Shown here: positions 1-6,764 of the stretch, one piece after another | Position numbering within the stretch: the stretch's first letter is position 1 | How the letters are laid out: every line of letters begins with the position of its first letter | DNA from: Candidatus Sulfopaludibacter sp. SbA3 | GTDB taxonomy: Bacteria; Acidobacteriota; Terriglobia; 20CM-2-55-15 | DNA length: 7,944 bases | Direction: 5' to 3' | NCBI GenBank assembly: GCA_945861845.1 | Contig: CAMAWS010000131.1 | Span: forward strand, 1-7,944 | The notes under the pieces: generated by a model | The model's input: the letters and a program-made list of their open reading frames with translations, nothing else | Database searches by the model: none | What the model was told of the DNA's origin: nothing | Position numbers and translations under genes: made by a program

Positions 1-1128
<1,128 letters not shown>

Positions 1129-1131
1129 GAA

Positions 1132-2010
1132 TCACCTGTTCTGGATGGACGACGACGGGGGCACGGAGTGCGTGAGCCAGACGTTGCCTCCGATTACGGA
1201 GCCACGGCCGATTGTTGTATCTCCTCCCAGGATCGTGGCTCCCGCGTAGATTACGACATCGTCTTCGATTGTCGGATGCCGCTTCTTTCCACGGACCATG
1301 CGGCCCTCTTCATCCATTGCGAAGCTCAACGCGCCGAGAGTCACGCCTTGGTACAGCTTTACCCGGTTTCCAATATGCGTGGTTTCCCCGATGACAACGC
1401 CCGTGCCGTGATCGATGAAGAATGCGCTGCCGATCGTGGCTCCAGGGTGTATGTCGATGCCTGTCACCGAATGCGCGTGCTCGGTCATGATGCGCGGCAA
1501 TAGCGGGACGTTCTGAAGGTGCAATTCGTGCGCAATGCGGTAAATCGTTATCGCGAATGTCGCCGGGTAAGAAAAGATCACCTCGTCGATACTCTGTGCC
1601 GCGGGATCGCCGTCGTATCCTGCCTGGACGTCTTCCGCCAGCCTCACCCGAAGTTCGGGTAGTTTGCGCAGCAGTTCCACCGCTTGTTCTTCCGCGATTT
1701 GATGGCAATGTTCGCATCTGTCCGTCGCGATGTCGCATTGCTGGCGAACGCTGCGATAGATTTCCAGGGTCATTCGGGCATAGATCGAGTCGATCAGGTC
1801 CCCGATGTGATACTCGATGTTCGAGCTGTCGACATCCTTGCGGCCGAAGTATCCCGGATAAATGACTTCCAGCAGGTTGTCCAGGACTTGAATGACTGAG
1901 GCTTTGTCGGGAAGCGGCGTGGGCGCCAGGTGTTCAAGTTTGGTCTTGACGTTGCCGAGCGTTTGGAGCACGTCTCGGGAAATGTTGCGGATCTGATCGC
2001 GCTTTTTCAT
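1132..2010 (-). CDS. cysE: Serine O-acetyltransferase (EpsC/CysE-like)
   Basis: Transfers acetyl from acetyl-CoA to serine, giving O-acetylserine for cysteine synthesis in the cytosol. The 292-residue protein has an alpha-helical N-terminal domain (about 1-175) and a C-terminal left-handed beta-helix of hexapeptide repeats (about 185-285). The active site is recognisable by comparison with E. coli CysE: Asp186 in GIDIHPGA, His201 in FIDHGTGVVIGET and His245 in GKKRHPTI. It is longer than E. coli CysE because of a larger N-terminal domain, which includes a cysteine cluster (Cys92, Cys99, Cys102 in CDIATDRCEHC) followed by the subfamily-like YDGDPAAQS and FSYPATFA. The C-terminus ends SIQNR and lacks the terminal isoleucine that docks many CysE proteins into cysteine synthase. 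The ATG at 2010 lies 7 nt after the E2 stop codon, so co-transcription with the dehydrogenase genes is likely; the ribosome-binding site is weak (AGGCGG-like, close to the start). Confidence 0.93.
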   Translation of the reverse strand: MKKRDQIRNISRDVLQTLGNVKTKLEHLAPTPLPDKASVIQVLDNLLEVIYPGYFGRKDVDSSNIEYHIGDLIDSIYARMTLEIYRSVRQQCDIATDRCEHCHQIAEEQAVELLRKLPELRVRLAEDVQAGYDGDPAAQSIDEVIFSYPATFAITIYRIAHELHLQNVPLLPRIMTEHAHSVTGIDIHPGATIGSAFFIDHGTGVVIGETTHIGNRVKLYQGVTLGALSFAMDEEGRMVRGKKRHPTIEDDVVIYAGATILGGDTTIGRGSVIGGNVWLTHSVPPSSSIQNR

Positions 2011-2017
2011 CGGCCGC

Positions 2018-3265
2018 CTAAGCCTGCCAGCTCTCCAGTTGCTTCTGTATATCGGCCATGAATTGATCGGCAGTGGCGCCGTCGATTACGCGGTGATCGA
2101 AAGAGAGCGAGAGAATGATCATCGAACGAATCGCGATGGCGTCGTCAATCACAACGGCGCGTTTCTTGATTCCCCCCATGGACATGATCGCCACCTGGGG
2201 TTGGTTAATGATCGGTGTTCCGGTGAGGCCGCCGTATTGGCCGGGATTTGTAATTGTGAATGTGCCGTCCTTCACATCGTCGGGAGTGAGCTTTTTGTTG
2301 CGGGCGCGTTCTCCAAGATCGTTGATCGCTCGCGCCATTCCAAGCAGGTTCTTCTCTCCGGCACTCTTCACCACCGGTACGATGAGACCCCCCTCGATGT
2401 TGACGGCAATTCCGATGTTGATCGCGAGTTTGTAGACGATCGTGTCGCCATCGAGGGATGAATTCACGATTGGAAATCGCTTCAGCGCGCTCGCGGCCGC
2501 CTGAACGAAGAACGGCGTGACAGTCAGCTTCACGCCTGCCCGCTCGAAGTCCGGCTTTGATTTCTCTCTCGCCTGCAAAATCCTGGAGCAATCCACCTCG
2601 AAGAAAGTCGTCACGTGGGCTGACGTTCTTCGGCTATGGACCATGTGTTCCGCGATGGACTTCCGCATGGCCGTCATCGGAACGCGTTCGCCGTCGCCCG
2701 TTAAAGCTGAAGACTGAAGCGCCGTCGCGGCAGGTTTGGTGGGCGGAGCTGGAGCAGCGGGTGGAGTGAGCCCTGTCTTTGTTACGGATCCGCCCTGCTC
2801 GATGTAGCTCAGAATATCGCGTTTTGTGATTCTCCCGCTGATGCCGGTGCCTTTCCCGGCCAGTGCGGCAAGGGCGACCTCGTGTTCCTTCGCGATTCTT
2901 CGCACCAACGGCGATGAGCGTACCTCCGGAGAACGGTCTTCCCTGGTCTTTACCGGCTTCTCGGTGCTTTCCGCTCTCGATTGAGGCGCAGGAGCGGCCC
3001 CTTCCAAAGTCCCCGATGCAGGCAAGTCATCGCCAATAACAGCCACGACGGTATTGATTTGCACGGTCTGGCCTTCATTGACGAGGACATCCTGAAGTAC
3101 GCCGGATGCGGGCGACGGAATTTCGGAATCCACCTTGTCGGTAGAGATCTCAAAGAGCGGCTCATCGCGCTTGATGCGATCGCCCTTCTTCTTGAGCCAC
3201 TTTGTAAGGGTTCCTTCGAAGATGCTTTCCCCCATCTGGGGCATGATTACTTTGATTTCGGCCAT
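2018..3265 (-). CDS. Dihydrolipoamide acyltransferase, E2 component of a 2-oxoacid dehydrogenase complex
   Basis: E2 forms the core of the complex: its lipoyl arm takes the acyl group from E1 and the catalytic domain passes it to CoA. The 415-residue protein shows one lipoyl domain (about 3-78) with the lipoylated lysine Lys44 in EISTDKVDSE. An Ala/Pro/charged linker follows (80-115), then a peripheral-subunit (E1/E3)-binding domain (about 116-154, SSPLVRRIAKEHEV then GISGRITKRDI), a second Ala/Pro linker (160-185) and the acyltransferase domain (about 190-415). The catalytic HxxxDG motif is intact at His391-Asp395 in SFDHRVIDG. A single lipoyl domain suits branched-chain or 2-oxoglutarate-type E2 proteins. 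The acyl specificity (branched-chain, acetyl or succinyl) cannot be fixed from sequence reading alone, although the separate E1-alpha and E1-beta genes argue against the 2-oxoglutarate type, which usually has a single-chain E1. It starts 3 nt after the E1-beta stop with no clear Shine-Dalgarno, so translational coupling is likely. Confidence 0.94.
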   Translation of the reverse strand: MAEIKVIMPQMGESIFEGTLTKWLKKKGDRIKRDEPLFEISTDKVDSEIPSPASGVLQDVLVNEGQTVQINTVVAVIGDDLPASGTLEGAAPAPQSRAESTEKPVKTREDRSPEVRSSPLVRRIAKEHEVALAALAGKGTGISGRITKRDILSYIEQGGSVTKTGLTPPAAPAPPTKPAATALQSSALTGDGERVPMTAMRKSIAEHMVHSRRTSAHVTTFFEVDCSRILQAREKSKPDFERAGVKLTVTPFFVQAAASALKRFPIVNSSLDGDTIVYKLAINIGIAVNIEGGLIVPVVKSAGEKNLLGMARAINDLGERARNKKLTPDDVKDGTFTITNPGQYGGLTGTPIINQPQVAIMSMGGIKKRAVVIDDAIAIRSMIILSLSFDHRVIDGATADQFMADIQKQLESWQA

Positions 3266-3268
3266 ATT

Positions 3269-4243
3269 TTAGTATGCGTAAAGTTCACGCGCCACGCGAA
3301 CAACGTCGGACGCTTTTGGAAGGAAGAATTCCTCTAATGGAGGACTGTAGGGAACCGGCGTGTCGGGAGCTGTGATTCGGCGGATAGGCCCATCGAGATA
3401 CTCAAAAGCCTCTTCGGAAATGACTGAGGCCAGTTCGCCGGCAAACCCGCCGATTCGCGTGTCTTCGTGCAGCAGAATTACCTTGTTCGTTTTCTTCACT
3501 GAATCCAGGACTGCTTCGCGATCAAAGGGAAGCAAGGACCGAAGATCCATCACCTCCAGATCGATTCCTTCTTTCTCGAGTTCCTTGGCAGCTTCGAGGG
3601 CCGTGTAGACCATCGCTCCGTAGGTAATCACCGAAATGTCGGTGCCATGCCGGCGAATCGCGGCCTTGCCGATCGGCACGATGAAATCATCGGACGGAAG
3701 CTCCTCCTTGATCCGGCGATAAAGATACTTGTGCTCGAAATAGATTACCGGATCGGGATCCCGGATCGCCGCCTTAATCAATCCCTTGGCGTCATACGCC
3801 GTAGAGGGACAGACAACCTTCAGGCCCGGTGTATGAACGAAATACATTTCAGGGTTCTGCGAGTGGAAAGGTCCGCCATGCACTCCACCGCCGCTGGGTG
3901 CTCGAATGACAATCGGGACTCCCGCGCCCCATCGATACCGGGACTTGGCCGCGAAATTGGTGATCTGGTCAAATGCGCATGCAATGAAATCCGCGAACTG
4001 CATTTCAGCGATGGGCCGCATGCCCATCAGCGCCGCGCCGATGGCCGCGCCGACAATGGCGGATTCTGAGATTGGCGTATCGATAATCCGCCATTCGCCG
4101 AATCGCTCGAGCATTCCGGCTGTCACTTTGAACGCGCCGCCGTATATGCCGACATCCTCGCCAAGGACGAACACCCGTTCGTCCTTTTCCATTTCTTCCC
4201 AGATTCCCTGGCGGATGGCTTCAACGTACGTGGTGAGCGCCAT
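3269..4243 (-). CDS. 2-oxoacid dehydrogenase E1 component, beta subunit
   Basis: This is the beta half of the alpha2-beta2 thiamine-diphosphate enzyme that decarboxylates a 2-oxoacid and acylates the lipoyl group of E2. The 324-residue product beginning MALTTYVEAIRQGI matches the family's usual length. Landmarks are VFVLGEDVG (about 25-32), DTPISE with Glu60 as the probable cofactor-activating glutamate, MQFADFI, the conserved HSQ at 127-129, and VMDLRSLLPFD (231-241) at the start of the transketolase C-terminal domain. The reading frame stays open upstream to 4432, but those 63 extra codons are out of frame within the E1-alpha gene and translate to unrelated Arg-rich sequence. The ATG at 4243 is therefore chosen. 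It overlaps the E1-alpha TAA by one base (TAATG), and GAGGG at 4247-4251 can serve as ribosome-binding site. Substrate is unresolved: branched-chain 2-oxoacids or pyruvate are the main options, acetoin a third. Confidence 0.94.
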   Translation of the reverse strand: MALTTYVEAIRQGIWEEMEKDERVFVLGEDVGIYGGAFKVTAGMLERFGEWRIIDTPISESAIVGAAIGAALMGMRPIAEMQFADFIACAFDQITNFAAKSRYRWGAGVPIVIRAPSGGGVHGGPFHSQNPEMYFVHTPGLKVVCPSTAYDAKGLIKAAIRDPDPVIYFEHKYLYRRIKEELPSDDFIVPIGKAAIRRHGTDISVITYGAMVYTALEAAKELEKEGIDLEVMDLRSLLPFDREAVLDSVKKTNKVILLHEDTRIGGFAGELASVISEEAFEYLDGPIRRITAPDTPVPYSPPLEEFFLPKASDVVRVARELYAY

Positions 4244-5268
4244 TATCCCTCGTGGTAAACATCCTTCAGGGTGTCTTCCGGATCCGGAAACGGATCCTTC
4301 TCGGCAATCTGAATGGCTTCGTCGATTTCCCGGTTGATCCGTTTGTCGATCTCTTCGATACCGCCCTGGGTAATCATGCCGCGTTCGCTGAGGTAACGCT
4401 CGAATCGCTTGATCGGATCGCGCTCTTCCCAAAGTTCGAAGAGCTCATGAGGCACATATCCCGCGTCGTCGTGTGCGGAATGGCCGGTCATTCGGAAGGT
4501 CTTGCACTCGATCAGTGTAGGCCCGTGACCGATGCGCGTCCGTTCGATGGCCCGGGCCACGGCATCCCAGACCGCCAGCACATCGTTGCCGTCAACGATC
4601 TCTCCGGGTATGCCGTATGCTTCGGCCCTGTCGGCCACATTCGCCACGGCCATCTGCCGCTCGAGCGGAGTGGAGTACGCATACTGGTTGTTGTTGCAGA
4701 TGAACACAACGGGCACTTTTAAAACGGCTGCCATGTTCACGCCTTCGTGAAAATCGCCCCGGCTTGTGGCGCCGTCGCCAAAAAAGCAGAGGGCCACGCG
4801 GTCCTGGCTGCGCATCTTGAACGACAAGGCGATTCCCGTCGCGACGGGTATGTTGTCGGCAAGCATGCTGATGAACGGAACCAGGTTCAGGTTCAGGTCA
4901 CCCATATGCATGTTCCCGTCTTTACCGCGGGTCGCGCCGGTCTTCCTCGCCATGTATTGCGCGAAGATCGTGCGCAGTGACATGCCGCGAATCAGAAACG
5001 CCCCCATGTCGCGATGAGAAGGGCAGACCACATCCTCGTGTCGAAGATCGATGCAGGCGCCCACCGCGATAGCTTCCTGGCCCCGGCCCACATAAACGCC
5101 GCCCACGATCTTGCCCTGCCGGTAGAGTTTTCGCTCAATGCGAAACTCCAGTTCACGCGTCAGCTTCATGAAATAAAGCATGCTGTGAAGGGTCTTTTCA
5201 GGTGGTGGAGTGGTGAGTTGAATGGTGCCGCCGGAGAGCGCTTGCGGATTCACAGCTTTCAAATTCAT
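4243..5268 (-). CDS. 2-oxoacid dehydrogenase E1 component, alpha subunit (TPP-dependent)
   Basis: The alpha subunit carries most of the thiamine diphosphate and Mg site of the heterotetrameric E1. In the 341-residue product the TPP motif is complete: GDG at 164-166 and the closing NNN at 192-194 (FFGDGATSRGDFHEG, then ICNNNQYAYSTP). Other family landmarks are GGVYVGRGQEA (56-65), SHRDMGAFLIRG (84-95), GKDGNMHMGD (115-124) and the active-site loop TGHSAHDDAGYVP with His263. That loop matches neither the classic pyruvate (GHSMSDP) nor the classic branched-chain pattern exactly, so substrate is left open. ATG at 5268 is the first start after an in-frame stop about 18 nt upstream; no strong Shine-Dalgarno precedes it. 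The conserved domain begins only near residue 28, so a slightly later start is possible. It is the first gene of the E1-alpha, E1-beta, E2, serine acetyltransferase unit. Confidence 0.94.
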   Translation of the reverse strand: MNLKAVNPQALSGGTIQLTTPPPEKTLHSMLYFMKLTRELEFRIERKLYRQGKIVGGVYVGRGQEAIAVGACIDLRHEDVVCPSHRDMGAFLIRGMSLRTIFAQYMARKTGATRGKDGNMHMGDLNLNLVPFISMLADNIPVATGIALSFKMRSQDRVALCFFGDGATSRGDFHEGVNMAAVLKVPVVFICNNNQYAYSTPLERQMAVANVADRAEAYGIPGEIVDGNDVLAVWDAVARAIERTRIGHGPTLIECKTFRMTGHSAHDDAGYVPHELFELWEERDPIKRFERYLSERGMITQGGIEEIDKRINREIDEAIQIAEKDPFPDPEDTLKDVYHEG

Positions 5269-5297
5269 CGGTATTTGTTTGAGTTACCTAAAAATCG

Positions 5298-5326
5298 ACG
5301 ATACTCCAAAAGTATACCCATTTCAA
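5298..5326 (-). promoter_or_regulatory. Candidate sigma70-type promoter of the dehydrogenase operon
   Basis: On the minus strand TTGAAA (5326-5321; 5 of 6 to the -35 consensus) is followed after 17 nt by TATCGT (5303-5298; 4 of 6 to the -10 consensus). This places a start site some 25 nt upstream of the E1-alpha ATG. The spacer holds a small inverted repeat, ATACT-5 nt-AGTAT (5301-5315), that overlaps the -10 box and could be an operator. This is a pattern match only; the consensus in this organism is unknown. Confidence 0.35.
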
Positions 5327-5369
5327 GGCAAGGAAAGTCGTCAGCGAAAGGTCAGAGCGGGGCAGGAAC

Positions 5370-5393
5370 GAAGACGAATTCGAATTCGCCTTC
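5370..5393. repeat. 24-bp near-perfect palindrome, candidate terminator hairpin or operator
   Basis: The centre CGAATTCGAATTCG (5375-5388) is a perfect palindrome, and four more pairs flank it across one mismatch (5374/5389). In minus-strand RNA that mismatch is a G-U wobble, giving a 10-bp stem with a UCGA loop. It begins 10 nt after the stop codon of the secreted-protein gene and lies about 45 nt upstream of the -35 box proposed for the dehydrogenase operon. A terminator of the upstream gene is the simplest reading, but no run of U follows, so a binding site for a dimeric regulator of the dehydrogenase operon is also possible. Confidence 0.5.
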
Positions 5394-5403
5394 ACGAGAT
5401 CCT

Positions 5404-6165
5404 CTATCTAGCCGAGCAGGGTTCGGCAGTCCACGGTGAGTTGTCGGCAACCTTCTTGAAATGCGAACTGATAACCCACGGTTCGGAGTAGTGCTGCGGA
5501 TCGCGCAGCTCAGAGATGACTGTAAGCCACTGGCCACCATCGGGAGTGGCCATGCGATGGAAGTATTCCGTCAGGTTCGCGTTTGCGCCGTAGGCAACGC
5601 CGTTCTTGCGTGCGTATCCAGACCGCATGCGGGTTGTAACAACTTTCAGGTCCCCCATGCGTGGGCCGCCCCGCCCGGTGAGAGCATATTCCCATTCGGC
5701 GGCGGACTGACCCTGCCATGCCGGCTCGCCTGCTGCCGGTTGCGTTGCGCCGAAGCGGAAAAGGCGGGTTTGGTTTCCGGCCTCTAATTCCACTTTGAGT
5801 GTCGTGTCGTCCTGCCAGCTTATACGCAGCTGTCCAGGGAGCCGGATGCCTCCAACCGCGCCATAACCCTTGCACTGCTCGCCGGCCGCTTCATCTTTCG
5901 AAGGATCCCATTCATTTGCCACGCGGCGTCCCTCCGCGTTGAGGGGCACGCTTATAAGGTCTCCCTTACGCGGCGTAACCATGCGGTACTTCCAGTCCTC
6001 GGTCACCACCGATACCCAGGTACCGGTGAGATCGACGGCAGCCGCCGCTCTGGGTGGTGGCGCCTGTCCGCCCCCCCGCTGAGCAAAAGCGGCAGTGGGA
6101 ACAGCGGCAAGAAACACCGCCAGGGTGGCAATTAGCCACACCCGGCGCTCAACTCCGTAATTCAT
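5404..6165 (-). CDS. Secreted protein of unknown function (253 aa)
   Basis: I cannot assign a function. The product starts MNYGVERRVWLIATLAVFLA and has a typical Sec signal peptide: positive N-region, hydrophobic core about 9-22, and probable cleavage after AFA at residue 28. The mature protein should be periplasmic or outer-membrane associated. A Gly/Pro/Ala-rich spacer (30-44) leads to VDLTGTWVSVVTEDWKYRM (44-62), an opening seen in small secreted beta-rich proteins, then PLNAEGRRVANEWDPSKDEA, and near the C-terminus NLTEYFHRMATPDGGQW and DPQHYSEPWVISSHFKK. Cys99 and Cys250 could form a disulphide. The frame is open up to 6264, but the ATG at 6165 is chosen because GGAGGAG lies just upstream and the signal peptide starts there; the extra codons run into an inverted repeat. 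It follows the DUF6152 gene by 163 nt in the same orientation. The pairing suggests, but does not prove, a shared role. Confidence 0.8.
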   Translation of the reverse strand: MNYGVERRVWLIATLAVFLAAVPTAAFAQRGGGQAPPPRAAAAVDLTGTWVSVVTEDWKYRMVTPRKGDLISVPLNAEGRRVANEWDPSKDEAAGEQCKGYGAVGGIRLPGQLRISWQDDTTLKVELEAGNQTRLFRFGATQPAAGEPAWQGQSAAEWEYALTGRGGPRMGDLKVVTTRMRSGYARKNGVAYGANANLTEYFHRMATPDGGQWLTVISELRDPQHYSEPWVISSHFKKVADNSPWTAEPCSAR

Positions 6166-6168
6166 TCT

Positions 6169-6175
6169 CTCCTCC
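6169..6175 (-). promoter_or_regulatory. Shine-Dalgarno GGAGGAG fixing the start at 6165
   Basis: On the minus strand GGAGGAG sits directly upstream of the ATG at 6165 (5 nt from the GGAGG core). It supports this start over the longer open frame reaching 6264. The same heptamer precedes the DUF6152 gene. Confidence 0.75.
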
Positions 6176-6191
6176 AGCAGGCTCTGCGAAT

Positions 6192-6297
6192 GAGAACTGA
6201 AAATTGATTGATGAATAATGATTAATGCGCTCTGGAAATTACAGCTCGTATTCACCAAGCACATTAACCATTACCCAATAATCAATTTTCAGTTCTC
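6192..6297. repeat. 106-bp imperfect inverted repeat (long hairpin or MITE-like element)
   Basis: Two 40-nt arms, 6192-6231 and 6258-6297, are inverted copies matching at 34 of 40 positions, with a 26-nt loop. The outermost 18 nt (GAGAACTGAAAATTGATT) are identical. The inner parts share TAATG and TTAATG blocks. The arms are much more AT-rich than the surrounding genes. In minus-strand RNA four of the six mismatches become G-U wobbles, against only one in plus-strand RNA, so the hairpin is better as a transcript of the flanking genes. It starts 31 nt after the DUF6152 stop and ends about 16 nt before the next ribosome-binding site. Possible identities are a dispersed REP/MITE-like repeat, an mRNA-processing or stabilising hairpin, or an attenuator. 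Copy number in the genome cannot be seen here. Confidence 0.85.
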
Positions 6298-6328
6298 GTC
6301 CGCCGGTGAGTGCGATGACCCAGCGGCC

Positions 6329-6727
6329 TTAGTCGACAACCTCGCCAGGGCGGTCGCCCCAGCCCAATCCATCCGAAGTGCGCTTGAAGGCGACCATTCG
6401 GAGCCTGGGTTCGCCAGGGGTGCGGGAAGGATTTCCTCGAATGATCACGGGGTCGCCAACCTTAAGAGTTGTTCGCGTCATGCCCTGTCCAGCCAATTGG
6501 CCGCCGCCGGCCCACTCGACTGCCCATCGCTGCACCTTGCCGCTTTCGTCAGTGGCTTCGACGTGAACGAAGGAATGAGGATTGCGGAACAGGAACTGAA
6601 CCAGCTTTCCTTCAATCTTGATTTCCTTCTTCAATTCGTAGGTCCCGCCGAACGAGTGGTGGGCGTATGCAGTCATACCAAAGAGCACCGAACCGGCAAG
6701 AATCAAGACAAACAGTTTCATCTTCAT
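6329..6727 (-). CDS. Small secreted DUF6152 family protein
   Basis: This 132-residue exported protein has unknown biochemical function. The signal peptide MKMKLFVLILAGSVLFGMTAYA is followed by HHSF at 23-26, the N-terminal signature I associate with DUF6152. The family-like KEIKIEGKLVQFLFRNPHSFVHVEA follows (34-58; in many members the NPH is followed by an aromatic and another His), and the rest reads as a small beta-barrel-like domain (about 35-116) with RWAVEWAGGGQLAGQGM and LKVGDPVIIRGNPSR. Signal peptidase cleavage after AYA would make the mature protein begin His-His. ATG at 6727 is chosen because GGAGGAG precedes it and the signal peptide begins there; the frame is open up to 6832, inside the 3' end of the MBL gene. 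The gap to the MBL stop is 37 nt, so co-transcription is likely. Confidence 0.85.
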   Translation of the reverse strand: MKMKLFVLILAGSVLFGMTAYAHHSFGGTYELKKEIKIEGKLVQFLFRNPHSFVHVEATDESGKVQRWAVEWAGGGQLAGQGMTRTTLKVGDPVIIRGNPSRTPGEPRLRMVAFKRTSDGLGWGDRPGEVVD

Positions 6728-6731
6728 AACG

Positions 6732-6738
6732 CTCCTCC
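6732..6738 (-). promoter_or_regulatory. Shine-Dalgarno GGAGGAG fixing the start at 6727
   Basis: On the minus strand GGAGGAG lies 4 nt upstream of the ATG at 6727 (6 nt from its GGAGG core). It selects the signal-peptide start over the longer open frame that reaches into the MBL gene. Confidence 0.75.
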
Positions 6739-6764
6739 AGAAAGAGAGATTGCTATCATAAGAC

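Noticed and set aside
1310..1738. 142-codon open frame overlapping the serine acetyltransferase gene on the same strand
   Set aside because: Arg-rich shadow of the acetyltransferase gene in another frame, with no recognisable domain.
4244..4432. 63-codon N-terminal extension of E1-beta in an open frame upstream of 4243
   Set aside because: It overlaps the well-conserved 3' end of E1-alpha in another frame, translates to Arg-rich sequence unlike any E1-beta, and the ATG at 4243 gives the usual family length and N-terminus.
5311..5316. TATACT on the minus strand as the -10 box of the dehydrogenase operon
   Set aside because: It fits the -10 consensus better than TATCGT, but no acceptable -35 element sits 16-18 nt upstream and no TG extension is correctly placed; kept only as an alternative.
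6071..6077. Run of seven C (G7 on the coding strand) just after the signal peptide of the 253-aa protein, as a phase-variation tract
   Set aside because: Seven bases is short for slipped-strand switching, and the run is explained by Gly codons in a Gly-rich spacer within an intact frame.
6166..6264. 33-codon N-terminal extension of the 253-aa secreted protein
   Set aside because: It runs through half of the inverted repeat, would bury the signal peptide, and ignores the strong GGAGGAG site before the ATG at 6165.
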